Positions 1 to 7,167 of a stretch of 11,048 bases of DNA are shown one piece after another; the first letter of the stretch is position 1; every line of letters begins with the position of its first letter. The notes under the pieces were generated by a model. The model was given only the letters and a program-made list of their open reading frames with translations, searched no databases and was not told the origin of the DNA. Both the position numbers and the translations under genes were made by a program. Source of the DNA: Caryophanales bacterium UBA6259 (GTDB lineage: Bacteria > Bacillota > Bacilli > Tepidibacillales > Tepidibacillaceae); contig DJVJ01000014.1 of NCBI GenBank assembly GCA_002441135.1, positions 103,863 to 114,910 on the forward strand. The letters are read 5' to 3'.

Positions 1-1
1 T

Positions 2-1180
2 GCAATGTTTATCTCGATTAGAGTGTCACCGGTATTTGCTTCCTATGTGAGCCAAATACCAGGTTTAGAAAAAATTGTGCAGCTCATTAATTATGATAAA
101 GGATTAAAATTAGCAGTAGAAAATGAATTTATGCAGCCGATTGGAGCATCTGATGAACATGAAGGGATTAAATTAACCATCGATGGCATCATTATTGATG
201 AGAGTCAAATGGTAGTATTTTATACTTTGGAAAATAAGAGTGAATATGAGGAGATTTATGTAGCAAATCCGAGATTCTATGACGAGTTTAACGAACCCGT
301 AATAGCTTCTATCTCACAAGACTATTACTATTCGGAAGAAAAGCAAGAAGTTATAAAAGAAAGAATCGATATCATTTTTACTGAAGAAACAACAATACCA
401 GATATGATTTACTTGGAAACGAAAATGGGAATTGGACATGAGCGTCAAAATACGAATTTACTTGGATCCACATGGAAGATTCAACTGCCGATTGATAAAT
501 CGAAGTTTGAAGGTTTAAAGGAAGTTTACCACCTTAATAAGGAAATTGAGATTGAGGGTCAAAAAATCATCTTTAAATCGGTAACCGTACATCCAACCAA
601 AATAGCGGTGGAAGTAGTTTACGATAATAATAATAGTAAACAAATCTTTGGCTTTGATGATTTGGTCATTGTTGATGAAACTGGAGAAGAACTATCTAAC
701 CCAAATGGAGTCATTGGATTCGGGAGTCCTTTAGGTAGTGATACTCATACAATCTTCCTTCAAAGTAATTATTTCAATAAACCTAAAGATTTGTTTTTAA
801 AATTTACGTCGGTAAAAGCTTTGGAAAAAGATAAACTTGAGATAATTGTAGACTTAAAAGAGAAGAAATTATTAAAGAGTCCAGATGATAGAGTTTCTTT
901 AACTGACATTCGCCAAGAAAATGGAGAGACCAAGCTCATTTTTTCAGTACAAATGGACCCTATTTTAGATAAAATGCACAGTTATTCAATTTTCTCGGGG
1001 GATATAATTGACAATAACGGAAAGAAATATTATTCAGGCAATGCGGAGTTTTCAAATATAGGAGATAATCAGCAAATCACCTTTATTTTGCCTAACAACG
1101 AATTAGAAGGACCAATTATTTTAAAGATTGGCAGGTATCCAACAAGAATAAAAGGTGAATTTAAAATTCAAGTGAAGTAA
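2..1180 (+). CDS. DUF4179 domain-containing protein (putative membrane anti-sigma factor), 5' end missing
   Basis: Partial gene. The frame stays open to the left edge, so the ATG at 5 is not taken as the real start; it falls at what looks like the end of a transmembrane helix (ISIRVSPVFA). Family members normally carry a short cytoplasmic part and one membrane helix before this point. The visible part is the extracytoplasmic region: the stretch ASYVSQIPGLEKIVQLINYD, then QPIGASDEHEGIKLTIDGII, is typical of DUF4179, and the remaining ~270 residues are beta-rich as in the DUF5643-type C-terminal domain. In Bacillus such proteins often sit directly after an ECF sigma factor gene and are thought to hold that factor at the membrane; the upstream partner lies outside the window, so the anti-sigma role is inference. 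No Cys-rich zinc-binding motif is visible in the remaining part. It ends at TAA 1178-1180 and has no evident link to the CRISPR locus. Confidence 0.8.
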   Translation, partial: AMFISIRVSPVFASYVSQIPGLEKIVQLINYDKGLKLAVENEFMQPIGASDEHEGIKLTIDGIIIDESQMVVFYTLENKSEYEEIYVANPRFYDEFNEPVIASISQDYYYSEEKQEVIKERIDIIFTEETTIPDMIYLETKMGIGHERQNTNLLGSTWKIQLPIDKSKFEGLKEVYHLNKEIEIEGQKIIFKSVTVHPTKIAVEVVYDNNNSKQIFGFDDLVIVDETGEELSNPNGVIGFGSPLGSDTHTIFLQSNYFNKPKDLFLKFTSVKALEKDKLEIIVDLKEKKLLKSPDDRVSLTDIRQENGETKLIFSVQMDPILDKMHSYSIFSGDIIDNNGKKYYSGNAEFSNIGDNQQITFILPNNELEGPIILKIGRYPTRIKGEFKIQVK

Positions 1181-1188
1181 AGAAAACC

Positions 1189-1236
1189 AAAAGGACGTTT
1201 TGTTTGCTATGACAATTAAAAGGGCCTTTTTGCTAC
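1189..1236 (+). terminator. Possible weak intrinsic terminator after the DUF4179 gene
   Basis: AAAAGG at 1189-1194 can pair with CCTTTT at 1225-1230 just after the stop codon, and a T run follows (1227-1231). The loop is long (about 30 nt) and the stem short, so this is only a plausible terminator. Confidence 0.35.
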
Positions 1237-1264
1237 TCTTTTCTATTTCTCACTATCCATTAAG

Positions 1265-1270
1265 TATAAT
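1265..1270 (+). promoter_or_regulatory. Candidate -10 box (TATAAT) for the small membrane protein gene
   Basis: A perfect TATAAT lies 10 nt before the ATG at 1281. No good -35 box is seen at 16-18 bp (TCTATT at 1242-1247 is poor). If used, transcription would start about 4 nt before the ATG, giving an almost leaderless mRNA. Confidence 0.35.
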
Positions 1271-1280
1271 ATTGTAAAAT

Positions 1281-1724
1281 ATGGCAAACTATAAACCTAT
1301 GATGATACCACACTATTTCATTTACGGCGCAGTGGGTTTATTAATTGAAATATTCTGGACGGGTATGGGTTCGTTACTGTCCGGTAACTTTGCTTTAACG
1401 GGGCATACGTATCTATGGATGTTCTTTATCTATGGATTAGCAGTATTTCTAGAGCCCATTCATGATCTTATTCGCTCAAAATCAATGTTGATTCGAGGAT
1501 TGATCTGGGTTACTTTAATTTACGCTATTGAGTTTAGTACTGGATTATTTCTAAAATTACTTATTGGTTATTGTCCGTGGGACTACAGTAATGCCACCTC
1601 TTTAACGATTTGGGGACTAATTCGGTTTGATTATGCCCCAGCATGGTTTATCGCTGGAATCATGTTTGAAAAGCTACATGACAAGCTTGATCAAATTAAA
1701 ATCACATATTTAACCAATAAATGA
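1281..1724 (+). CDS. Small multipass membrane protein, PF06541-like putative ABC transporter permease
   Basis: A 147-residue integral membrane protein. Four hydrophobic segments are visible at about residues 11-32, 44-61, 70-95 and 109-132. An acidic residue (E23) lies in the first helix, and a PWDYS motif (99-103) is followed by a GLIRFDYAPAWF stretch (112-123). This resembles the PF06541 family, annotated as putative ABC transporter permease (CmpB-like), whose substrate and partner are mostly unknown. No ATPase gene is adjacent, so transport is not supported by context. ATG 1281 is the first possible start because an in-frame TAA lies at 1275-1277. No Shine-Dalgarno sequence precedes it or the later Met7/Met8. 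The gene appears monocistronic, with a candidate terminator downstream. Family assignment is from remembered motif pattern and is moderately sure. Confidence 0.7.
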   Translation: MANYKPMMIPHYFIYGAVGLLIEIFWTGMGSLLSGNFALTGHTYLWMFFIYGLAVFLEPIHDLIRSKSMLIRGLIWVTLIYAIEFSTGLFLKLLIGYCPWDYSNATSLTIWGLIRFDYAPAWFIAGIMFEKLHDKLDQIKITYLTNK

Positions 1725-1725
1725 G

Positions 1726-1786
1726 AAGGTCACTTTAAACAGAGTAATTAAGTTTAACTTTGTTTTGGATAGTGATCTTTTTATTT
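1726..1786 (+). terminator. Intrinsic terminator after the membrane protein gene
   Basis: AAGGTCACT (1726-1734) pairs with AGTGATCTT (1771-1779) over 9 bp with one G-U pair, followed by a T-rich tract (1778-1786). Inside the loop TTAAAC (1735-1740) pairs with GTTTAA (1752-1757), extending the stem directly. It starts 2 nt after the stop codon. Confidence 0.6.
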
Positions 1787-1859
1787 TCATTTTGGAAAAT
1801 AAATAAAAAGGTAATAGTTAATAAATGTTAAGGTATTTAAAACATATGAAGTTTTTTAG

Positions 1860-1865
1860 AGAGGA
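1860..1865 (+). promoter_or_regulatory. Ribosome binding site choosing the Nudix start
   Basis: AGAGGA lies 10 nt before ATG 1876 and is the best Shine-Dalgarno match near the gene start. The first in-frame ATG, at 1825, has only AAGG 13 nt away. Confidence 0.5.
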
Positions 1866-1875
1866 ATACGGAGTA

Positions 1876-2322
1876 ATGAAACCAATAATTTTTGGAACAA
1901 AAGTCAAGGGACAGACTTATCGAGAAAGACAAGCAGTCTATGGCTTGCTAATCAATGATAAAAATCAGCTTGCGATTATTAAAACACCTCGAGGAAACTT
2001 TCTCCCAGGTGGAGGATTAAAGAATGAGGAGAACCATAATGATTGCCTAAAAAGAGAATTTCTTGAAGAAACGGGATTGGTAATAGATGTTGGAGATTAT
2101 CTTGGTAGTGGTATTTTATATGATTTAGCCCCAACTATTCAGGAATATTTAAAGATGGTGGGCCATTTTTATAAAGTACATTTTACTGGGTTAATGCAAA
2201 AGAAAATTGAAGATGATCATGAGTTAGTGTGGATTGATAGGACCGTGGCTGAGAGGAGTATGTTACTAGAACATCAGTCATGGACAATTAAACGAATGAA
2301 TAGTGTAAATCTAAATCAATAG
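1876..2322 (+). CDS. Nudix hydrolase (MutT-like)
   Basis: A cytoplasmic hydrolase of nucleoside diphosphates linked to another group; the substrate cannot be read from the sequence. The Nudix box is complete. Counting from the longer frame start at 1825 it runs G63-x5-E69-x7-R77-E78-F-L-E81-E82-T-G84-L, with the metal-binding glutamates E78, E81 and E82 present. It is preceded by KTPRGNFLPGGG, typical of the MutT-like group of small Bacillus Nudix proteins. The frame is open from ATG 1825 (165 aa), but ATG 1876 (148 aa) has the better ribosome binding site and gives an N-terminus (MKPIIFG) like that of relatives, so 1876 is preferred; 1825 or 1846 remain possible. It lies 154 bp before the cas operon and is probably transcribed separately. 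A link to CRISPR immunity is not supported. Confidence 0.85.
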   Translation: MKPIIFGTKVKGQTYRERQAVYGLLINDKNQLAIIKTPRGNFLPGGGLKNEENHNDCLKREFLEETGLVIDVGDYLGSGILYDLAPTIQEYLKMVGHFYKVHFTGLMQKKIEDDHELVWIDRTVAERSMLLEHQSWTIKRMNSVNLNQ

Positions 2323-2413
2323 GATTATAGACTTATTTTTTAGCGATAATTGGAATTGAATTAAATATGGAAGAAAATAAAAAGTGTTATATAATGTTAA
2401 TTATAGAATAATT

Positions 2414-2438
2414 GTAATTATTAGTTAATTATAATTAC
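2414..2438 (+). promoter_or_regulatory. Inverted repeat over a candidate -10 box upstream of cas3
   Basis: GTAATTAT (2414-2421) and ATAATTAC (2431-2438) are perfect 8-bp inverted arms separated by 9 bp. The right arm overlaps a perfect TATAAT (2430-2435). Transcription from it would start near 2442, leaving a leader of about 35 nt before the cas3 start. The -35 position is poor (AATAAT at 2407-2412). This could be an operator at the cas operon promoter, but the region is so AT-rich that chance is a real alternative. Confidence 0.4.
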
Positions 2439-2462
2439 TTTAGACACAACTTGTTTAAAAAT

Positions 2463-2466
2463 GGAG
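2463..2466 (+). promoter_or_regulatory. Ribosome binding site of cas3
   Basis: GGAG lies 10 nt before the TTG at 2477. The nearby ATGs at 2461 and 2467 are out of frame with cas3, so this site supports the TTG start. Confidence 0.6.
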
Positions 2467-2476
2467 ATGAATCGAA

Positions 2477-4651
2477 TTGAAATACTATGCTCATTCATCA
2501 GAAAATCCCGAAAAACCATGGCAATCAATAACGGAACACTTAGAAAATACTGCAAAAATTGCAGGAGAATATGCGGCGAAATTTAATGCAAAAGATTTCG
2601 GTCTTGCATGTGGAATGTTACACGACATCGGAAAGTACTCCCTAAAATTTCAAAAAAAACTAGAAGGCAACATATTAAAAGTTGATCATTCTACTGCAGG
2701 GGCAAAAGAAGCTGTCCGACTATATGGAGAAAGTATTGGTAAACTATTAGCTTATTGTATAGCTGGGCATCATAGTGGGCTACCTAATTATGGAACCGAT
2801 GCATCAATTGAAGGGACTTTAAACGCTCGACTTAAAAAAGATGTAGATGACTATTGTTCATATAAAAAGGAATTAGACCTGGCTTTATCTTCTTTAAATC
2901 CGCCTCAAGTTACCGTTACTCCAATAGATAAACATATTGGCTTTACATTAGCTTTCTTTGTTAGAATGATCTATTCATGCTTAGTGGACGCAGATTATAT
3001 TGATACAGAACTCTATCTGTCAGAAACTTTAAAGCCGCGGGGAAATAACTCTACAATTTTTGAATTATATGATATTTTTAATAGATTTATTTCTAATTTT
3101 GAATCAGACAAAACTAATATAAATAGAAAACGAAAGGAAATCCTAGAACAATGTTTAAAAAAATCCACTTGTGAACCTGGACTATTTTCACTTACTGTTC
3201 CAACAGGTGGTGGAAAAACTTTATCTTCTCTAGCCTTTGCCCTACACCACGCTAAAATACATAATCTTGAAAGAATTATCTATGTAATTCCCTATACCAG
3301 TATTATTGAACAAAATGCAAAAGTATTCAAAGATATACTTGGTGAAAATAATGTTTTAGAACATCACAGTAATTATTCATTTGACAATAACGACTCTGAA
3401 AACATTCAAAACATTAATCAAAAATTAAAACTTGCATCAGAAAATTGGGATATTCCCATTGTTATTACAACAAACGTACAGTTTTTTGAATCCTTATTTT
3501 CAAATAAAAGTTCAAAAACTAGAAAAATACATAATATCGCGAAAAGCGTATTAATATTTGATGAAGCACAAATGTTACCTATTGAATACCTAAAACCAAG
3601 CTTATTAGCTGTTTCTGAATTAGTGAAAAATTATGGTTCTACTGCAATTTTGTGTACTGCGACTCAACCTTCTATCAACGCATTTCTACCTACTTCTATA
3701 AAACCAACCGAGATAATGGATGATCCAATACAATTATATGAAGATTTTAAAAAAGTAAAAGTAATCAAAAGAGGTGAATTGGATGATGAATCACTCTCGA
3801 ATGAGCTAAATGAATTTCAACAAGTTTTATGTATAGTAAACACCCGAAAGCATGCAAAAGAAATTTTTAATAGATTAGAAGACAATGCATTTCATTTAAG
3901 TACATTGATGTGCCCAATTCATAGGCAAGAAACACTCACCAATATTAGAAAACGCTTAAAAGATAAACAGCCATGTAAAGTGGTATCAACACAACTTATA
4001 GAAGCAGGCGTAGATGTTGATTTTCCTGTGGTTTATCGAGCTATCGCAGGCATTGACTCAATAATTCAGTCTGCAGGAAGATGTAATCGTGAAGGTTTAT
4101 TATCTAGTGGCAATGTATTTGTTTTCACCCCAGTCTCAGAACATTCTAAAATAAAAGGCTATTTAGAAAGAACCGCAAAGGTGGCAGAGATGGTTTTTCG
4201 AAAATATGAGGATCCAATTTCTTTAGAAGCCATAGACTATTATTTTAGTTTTTTATATGACATTGAAGGGGAAGAAACATTAGATAAAAAAAACATTCTC
4301 AATTACTTTGAAGAACGGTACAAGCAATTAGAATTTGATTTTCAATCAGCGGCAGAAGAATTTAAAATAATTGAAAACAATATGTACTCTATAATAATAC
4401 CATTTAACGAAGTCGCCAGAGAGTTAATTAATGAAGCAAAATTTAGTAAGTACCCAAAAAGTATAGCAAGAAAGTTACAACCATATACGATCTCAATTTA
4501 TGAATATGAATTTAAAATTCTATTAAAGAATAATGCACTAGAAGTAATAAACGGAGCTTTTTTCGTCCTTGATAATGTTGAACAGTACTATAATCAACAT
4601 ACTGGACTTTTAATACCAAAAGATACCTATGGTGAAGCTATTTTTGTTTAA
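2477..4651 (+). CDS. cas3: CRISPR-associated nuclease-helicase Cas3 (HD + DExH helicase), type I-C
   Basis: The effector enzyme of type I CRISPR immunity: recruited to an R-loop made by Cascade, it nicks the displaced strand, then unwinds and degrades the target. The 724 residues follow the usual HD-then-helicase order. HD nuclease: H21, H49-D50 in MLHDIGK, H71 in DHSTAGA, H98-H99 in AGHHSG, and the VDADYID segment at 170-176. Helicase: Walker A VPTGGGKT (241-248), Walker B FDEAQ (361-365), motif III TATQP (394-398), motif V STQLIEAGVDVDFP (504-517), motif VI QSAGRCNREG (531-540). All catalytic motifs look intact. The start is TTG 2477, supported by GGAG 10 nt upstream and by the Cas3-typical MKYYAHSSENP start; the next Met is deep inside the HD domain. 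It is the first gene of the operon, 19 nt before cas5c. Confidence 0.97.
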   Translation: MKYYAHSSENPEKPWQSITEHLENTAKIAGEYAAKFNAKDFGLACGMLHDIGKYSLKFQKKLEGNILKVDHSTAGAKEAVRLYGESIGKLLAYCIAGHHSGLPNYGTDASIEGTLNARLKKDVDDYCSYKKELDLALSSLNPPQVTVTPIDKHIGFTLAFFVRMIYSCLVDADYIDTELYLSETLKPRGNNSTIFELYDIFNRFISNFESDKTNINRKRKEILEQCLKKSTCEPGLFSLTVPTGGGKTLSSLAFALHHAKIHNLERIIYVIPYTSIIEQNAKVFKDILGENNVLEHHSNYSFDNNDSENIQNINQKLKLASENWDIPIVITTNVQFFESLFSNKSSKTRKIHNIAKSVLIFDEAQMLPIEYLKPSLLAVSELVKNYGSTAILCTATQPSINAFLPTSIKPTEIMDDPIQLYEDFKKVKVIKRGELDDESLSNELNEFQQVLCIVNTRKHAKEIFNRLEDNAFHLSTLMCPIHRQETLTNIRKRLKDKQPCKVVSTQLIEAGVDVDFPVVYRAIAGIDSIIQSAGRCNREGLLSSGNVFVFTPVSEHSKIKGYLERTAKVAEMVFRKYEDPISLEAIDYYFSFLYDIEGEETLDKKNILNYFEERYKQLEFDFQSAAEEFKIIENNMYSIIIPFNEVARELINEAKFSKYPKSIARKLQPYTISIYEYEFKILLKNNALEVINGAFFVLDNVEQYYNQHTGLLIPKDTYGEAIFV

Positions 4652-4670
4652 GAAAGGAGGATGAGAAAAT

Positions 4671-5324
4671 ATGGGATATGGCATTAAATTAAAGGTATTC
4701 GGTGATTATGCATGTTTTACAAGACCAGAAATGAAAGTTGAACGTGTAAGTTATGATGTTATTACACCATCAGCAGCAAGAGGAATTATTGAAGCTATTT
4801 ATTGGAAGCCTGCGATCCGATGGGTGATTGACAAGATATATGTGCTAAACGAAATCAAATTTACAAATATTAGGCGGAATGAAGTAAGCCAAAAAATATC
4901 TAGTAATAACGTAAAGAGAGTTATGAATGGGACAAACTTAGCACTATATCAAATAACTTCAGAAGATAGGCAGCAACGAGCTTCCATGTTATTAAAAGAT
5001 GTTAGTTATATTATTGAAGCGCATTTTGAAATGACAGAGAAAGCTGGAGTAGATGATACCCCAGAAAAACATTTTAATATCGCGTTACGACGAATAAGGA
5101 AGGGTCAATGTTTTCACCAGCCAAGTCTAGGGACCAGAGAGTTTGCAGCAAACTTTGAATTACTTGAAAATGAGATTCCTACTAGCTATTACAATGAAGT
5201 GGATTTAGATTTGGGTTGGATGCTTTGGGATATCGATTTTCAGAATGATCTGACACCAATTTTTTACAGGGTAATGATGAAAAATGGAATAATTGATGTG
5301 CAAGATCTATTGAAAGCGAGGTGA
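4671..5324 (+). CDS. cas5c: CRISPR-associated protein Cas5c (Cas5d), pre-crRNA endoribonuclease, type I-C
   Basis: In type I-C, which lacks Cas6, Cas5 itself cuts the repeat RNA at the 3' base of its hairpin and stays bound to the 5' handle at the foot of Cascade. The 217-residue protein shows the Cas5 N-terminus (IKLKVFGDYACFTRPEMKVE), the block SYDVITPSAARGIIEAIYWK, and the C-terminal block KHFNIALRRIRKGQCFHQP...LGTREF. By motif comparison with the Tyr/Lys/His active site described for Bacillus halodurans Cas5d, the likely catalytic residues here are Y44, K133 and H134; all are present. ATG 4671 follows a strong AAAGGAGG (4653-4660) at 10 nt. The gap after cas3 is 19 nt and before cas8c 7 nt, so it is co-transcribed. 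Confidence 0.95.
   Translation: MGYGIKLKVFGDYACFTRPEMKVERVSYDVITPSAARGIIEAIYWKPAIRWVIDKIYVLNEIKFTNIRRNEVSQKISSNNVKRVMNGTNLALYQITSEDRQQRASMLLKDVSYIIEAHFEMTEKAGVDDTPEKHFNIALRRIRKGQCFHQPSLGTREFAANFELLENEIPTSYYNEVDLDLGWMLWDIDFQNDLTPIFYRVMMKNGIIDVQDLLKAR
5318..5324 (+). promoter_or_regulatory. Ribosome binding site of cas8c, overlapping the cas5c stop
   Basis: GAGGTGA contains the TGA stop of cas5c (5322-5324) and lies 7 nt before the TTG at 5332. It decides the TTG start and suggests translational coupling of the two Cascade genes. Confidence 0.7.
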
Positions 5325-5331
5325 CTGAATA

Positions 5332-7143
5332 TTGATAATTCATGATCTAACTAAATATTATGAAATACTTACTGAAGATGAAAATAGCCATGTTCCTTCA
5401 TTTGGTTTTAGTAGTGCAAAGGTTGGCTTTGCACTAAATATTTCTGAAAAAGGGGAATTACTAGATTTAATATCTCTAAAAGTGGAAGGGAACAAAGGGA
5501 AAAAGCTTGTCGATAGAATGTTAACGGTACCTGAGCAGCTTAAACGTGCTGGTACTAATGCTCCACCAAATTTTTTGTGTGATAACAGTAAATATGTATT
5601 AGGAATTGATGATAAAGGTAATCCTCAACGAACAAAAGATGCCTTTATAGCATTTAAAGAATTACACTTTCACGTGTTAAAAGAGGCAAAAGGAATAGCA
5701 GCTAAAGCAGTTTTAACCTTTTTAGACAACTGGAATATTGACGTAGCTGACCAAAATCCTGTGTTAAATAAGAATTTGAATGATTTGTATGAGGGAAGTA
5801 ATATAGTGTTTAGACTTGACGGTCAAATTGGTTTTATACACAACGATGAAGAAATTAAAAAGTTGTGGAAAAAAAATAATTCGAAAAGCGAAAATGATGT
5901 TATTGGCCAGTGCCTTATTACAGGTGAAAGAACTTCTATAGCGAGATTACATCCAAATATAAAAAACGTAAAAGATGCACAACCGATGGGAGCTTCTATA
6001 GTATCATTTAACGCTAGTGCATATGAATCATATGGGAAGACACAAAGCTACAATTCACCGGTAAGTAAACACTCCGCATTTGCCTATTCCACGGTATTAA
6101 ATCATATGCTTGCGAATCAAAAACAAAGGATTCAAATAGGCGACGCTACGACAGTATTTTGGGCGGAAAGTCCAGAAGATATATACATAGATTTAGCAGC
6201 TGAACTATTCAATCCTACCATTAAGCAAACTGAAAAAGAGAGTAAAGATGTATATAAACGAGACACAAAAATTGAAAAATTAGTTAAGGATGTGTTGATG
6301 CGAGCGAAATCTGGTCAAAAAATAAACGATTTAGAGGGGAAAATAGACTTACAGACAAAATTTTATATTTTAGGATTATCCCCAAACGCAAGCCGTCTAT
6401 CAATTCGTTTTTTTCACTCAGATAGCTTTGGTAGTTTCGTAGATAAAACTGCTCAACATTACAAAGATATGGAAATCGTTAAAGACTTTGATCATAAACC
6501 AGACAATATTCCGATATGGATGATGCTAGGAGAAACTGTTTCACCAAAAAGTAAAAACAAAGATACTTCTCCTCTTTTAGCAGGTGCTGTTATGCGTTCA
6601 ATATTAAACGGTGGGGCTTACCCAACATCACTATTCAATGCTGTAATGATTAGAGTAAGAGCTGATATAGACGATAAAGAGAAAAATATTCATAGGGTTA
6701 ACTATATCAGAGCAGCAATAATTAAAGCATATTTGCTTAGAAACGCACGAATACAAAAAAATACAAAGTTAGAGGAGGTTTTAACTGTGAGTTTAAACGA
6801 GCAATCAACCAATACCGATTATTTATTGGGGCGTCTTTTTGCCGTACTTGAAAAAGCTCAACAAGATGCAAATCCAGGAATTAATGCAACGATTAAAGAT
6901 CGATACTTTGCGTCTGCTTCCGCAACTCCTGCAGCAGTATTTCCTATCTTATTAAGGTTGGCACAACATCATATCGCGAAATCTGATTACGGTTATGCAA
7001 TCGATAGAAAAATTGAATCAATTATGAATGAAATATCAAAATTCCCATCACATCTAACACTTGAACAGCAAGGAACGTTTGTACTTGGGTATTATCATCA
7101 AAGAGTTGCTTTTTATCAAAAGTCGGATAAAACAGGGAAATAA
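5332..7143 (+). CDS. cas8c: CRISPR-associated protein Cas8c (Csd1), Cascade large subunit, type I-C
   Basis: The large subunit of type I-C Cascade, which recognises the PAM and helps hold the R-loop. The 603 residues are a normal length for Csd1. The family's signature is clear at 194-260: CLITGE, then ARLHPNIKNV, QPMGASIVSFNASAYESYGK and HSAFAYSTVLNHML. A further typical block is the IPIWMMLGETVSPKSKNK segment followed by LLAGAVMRSILNGGAYP. The start is TTG 5332 with GAGGTGA 7 nt upstream; the ATG at 5342 is out of frame. The last 118 codons double as the gene for Cas11c through an internal in-frame start (see separate entry). It lies between cas5c (7 nt) and cas7c (24 nt) in one operon. No frameshift or truncation is seen. 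Confidence 0.95.
   Translation: MIIHDLTKYYEILTEDENSHVPSFGFSSAKVGFALNISEKGELLDLISLKVEGNKGKKLVDRMLTVPEQLKRAGTNAPPNFLCDNSKYVLGIDDKGNPQRTKDAFIAFKELHFHVLKEAKGIAAKAVLTFLDNWNIDVADQNPVLNKNLNDLYEGSNIVFRLDGQIGFIHNDEEIKKLWKKNNSKSENDVIGQCLITGERTSIARLHPNIKNVKDAQPMGASIVSFNASAYESYGKTQSYNSPVSKHSAFAYSTVLNHMLANQKQRIQIGDATTVFWAESPEDIYIDLAAELFNPTIKQTEKESKDVYKRDTKIEKLVKDVLMRAKSGQKINDLEGKIDLQTKFYILGLSPNASRLSIRFFHSDSFGSFVDKTAQHYKDMEIVKDFDHKPDNIPIWMMLGETVSPKSKNKDTSPLLAGAVMRSILNGGAYPTSLFNAVMIRVRADIDDKEKNIHRVNYIRAAIIKAYLLRNARIQKNTKLEEVLTVSLNEQSTNTDYLLGRLFAVLEKAQQDANPGINATIKDRYFASASATPAAVFPILLRLAQHHIAKSDYGYAIDRKIESIMNEISKFPSHLTLEQQGTFVLGYYHQRVAFYQKSDKTGK
6771..6778 (+). promoter_or_regulatory. Internal ribosome binding site inside cas8c
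   Basis: AGAGGAGG lies 8 nt before an in-frame GTG (6787) deep inside cas8c. It is as strong as the site of any annotated gene in the window and has the right distance to start a separate protein. Confidence 0.75.
6787..7143 (+). CDS. cas11c: Cas11c, Cascade small subunit translated from an internal start in cas8c
   Basis: The frame is that of cas8c codons 486-603, giving 118 residues starting (M/V)SLNEQSTNTDYLLGRLFAVL and ending at the shared TAA (7141-7143). In type I-C systems the small subunit is known to be made from an internal start in the 3' end of cas8c and to form the belly filament of Cascade beside Cas7, stabilising the target strand. Here the internal GTG has AGAGGAGG at 8 nt, it is exactly in frame (485 codons after the cas8c start), and the product has the expected size and appears largely helical. 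The sequence feature is seen directly; separate production is inferred from the family. Most annotation programs would omit this gene because it lies wholly inside another in the same frame. Confidence 0.75.
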   Translation: MSLNEQSTNTDYLLGRLFAVLEKAQQDANPGINATIKDRYFASASATPAAVFPILLRLAQHHIAKSDYGYAIDRKIESIMNEISKFPSHLTLEQQGTFVLGYYHQRVAFYQKSDKTGK

Positions 7144-7167
7144 TATTACAAATAAGGAGGAATTAAA

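Noticed and set aside
5..1180. ATG at position 5 as a true gene start.
   Set aside because: The frame is open to the left edge, and the residues there look like the end of a membrane helix that family members have well inside the protein.
1876..2322. The Nudix hydrolase as a CRISPR accessory gene (for example degrading a signal nucleotide).
   Set aside because: There is no signalling (type III) module here, 154 bp separates it from cas3, and such Nudix genes are common in Bacillus chromosomes.
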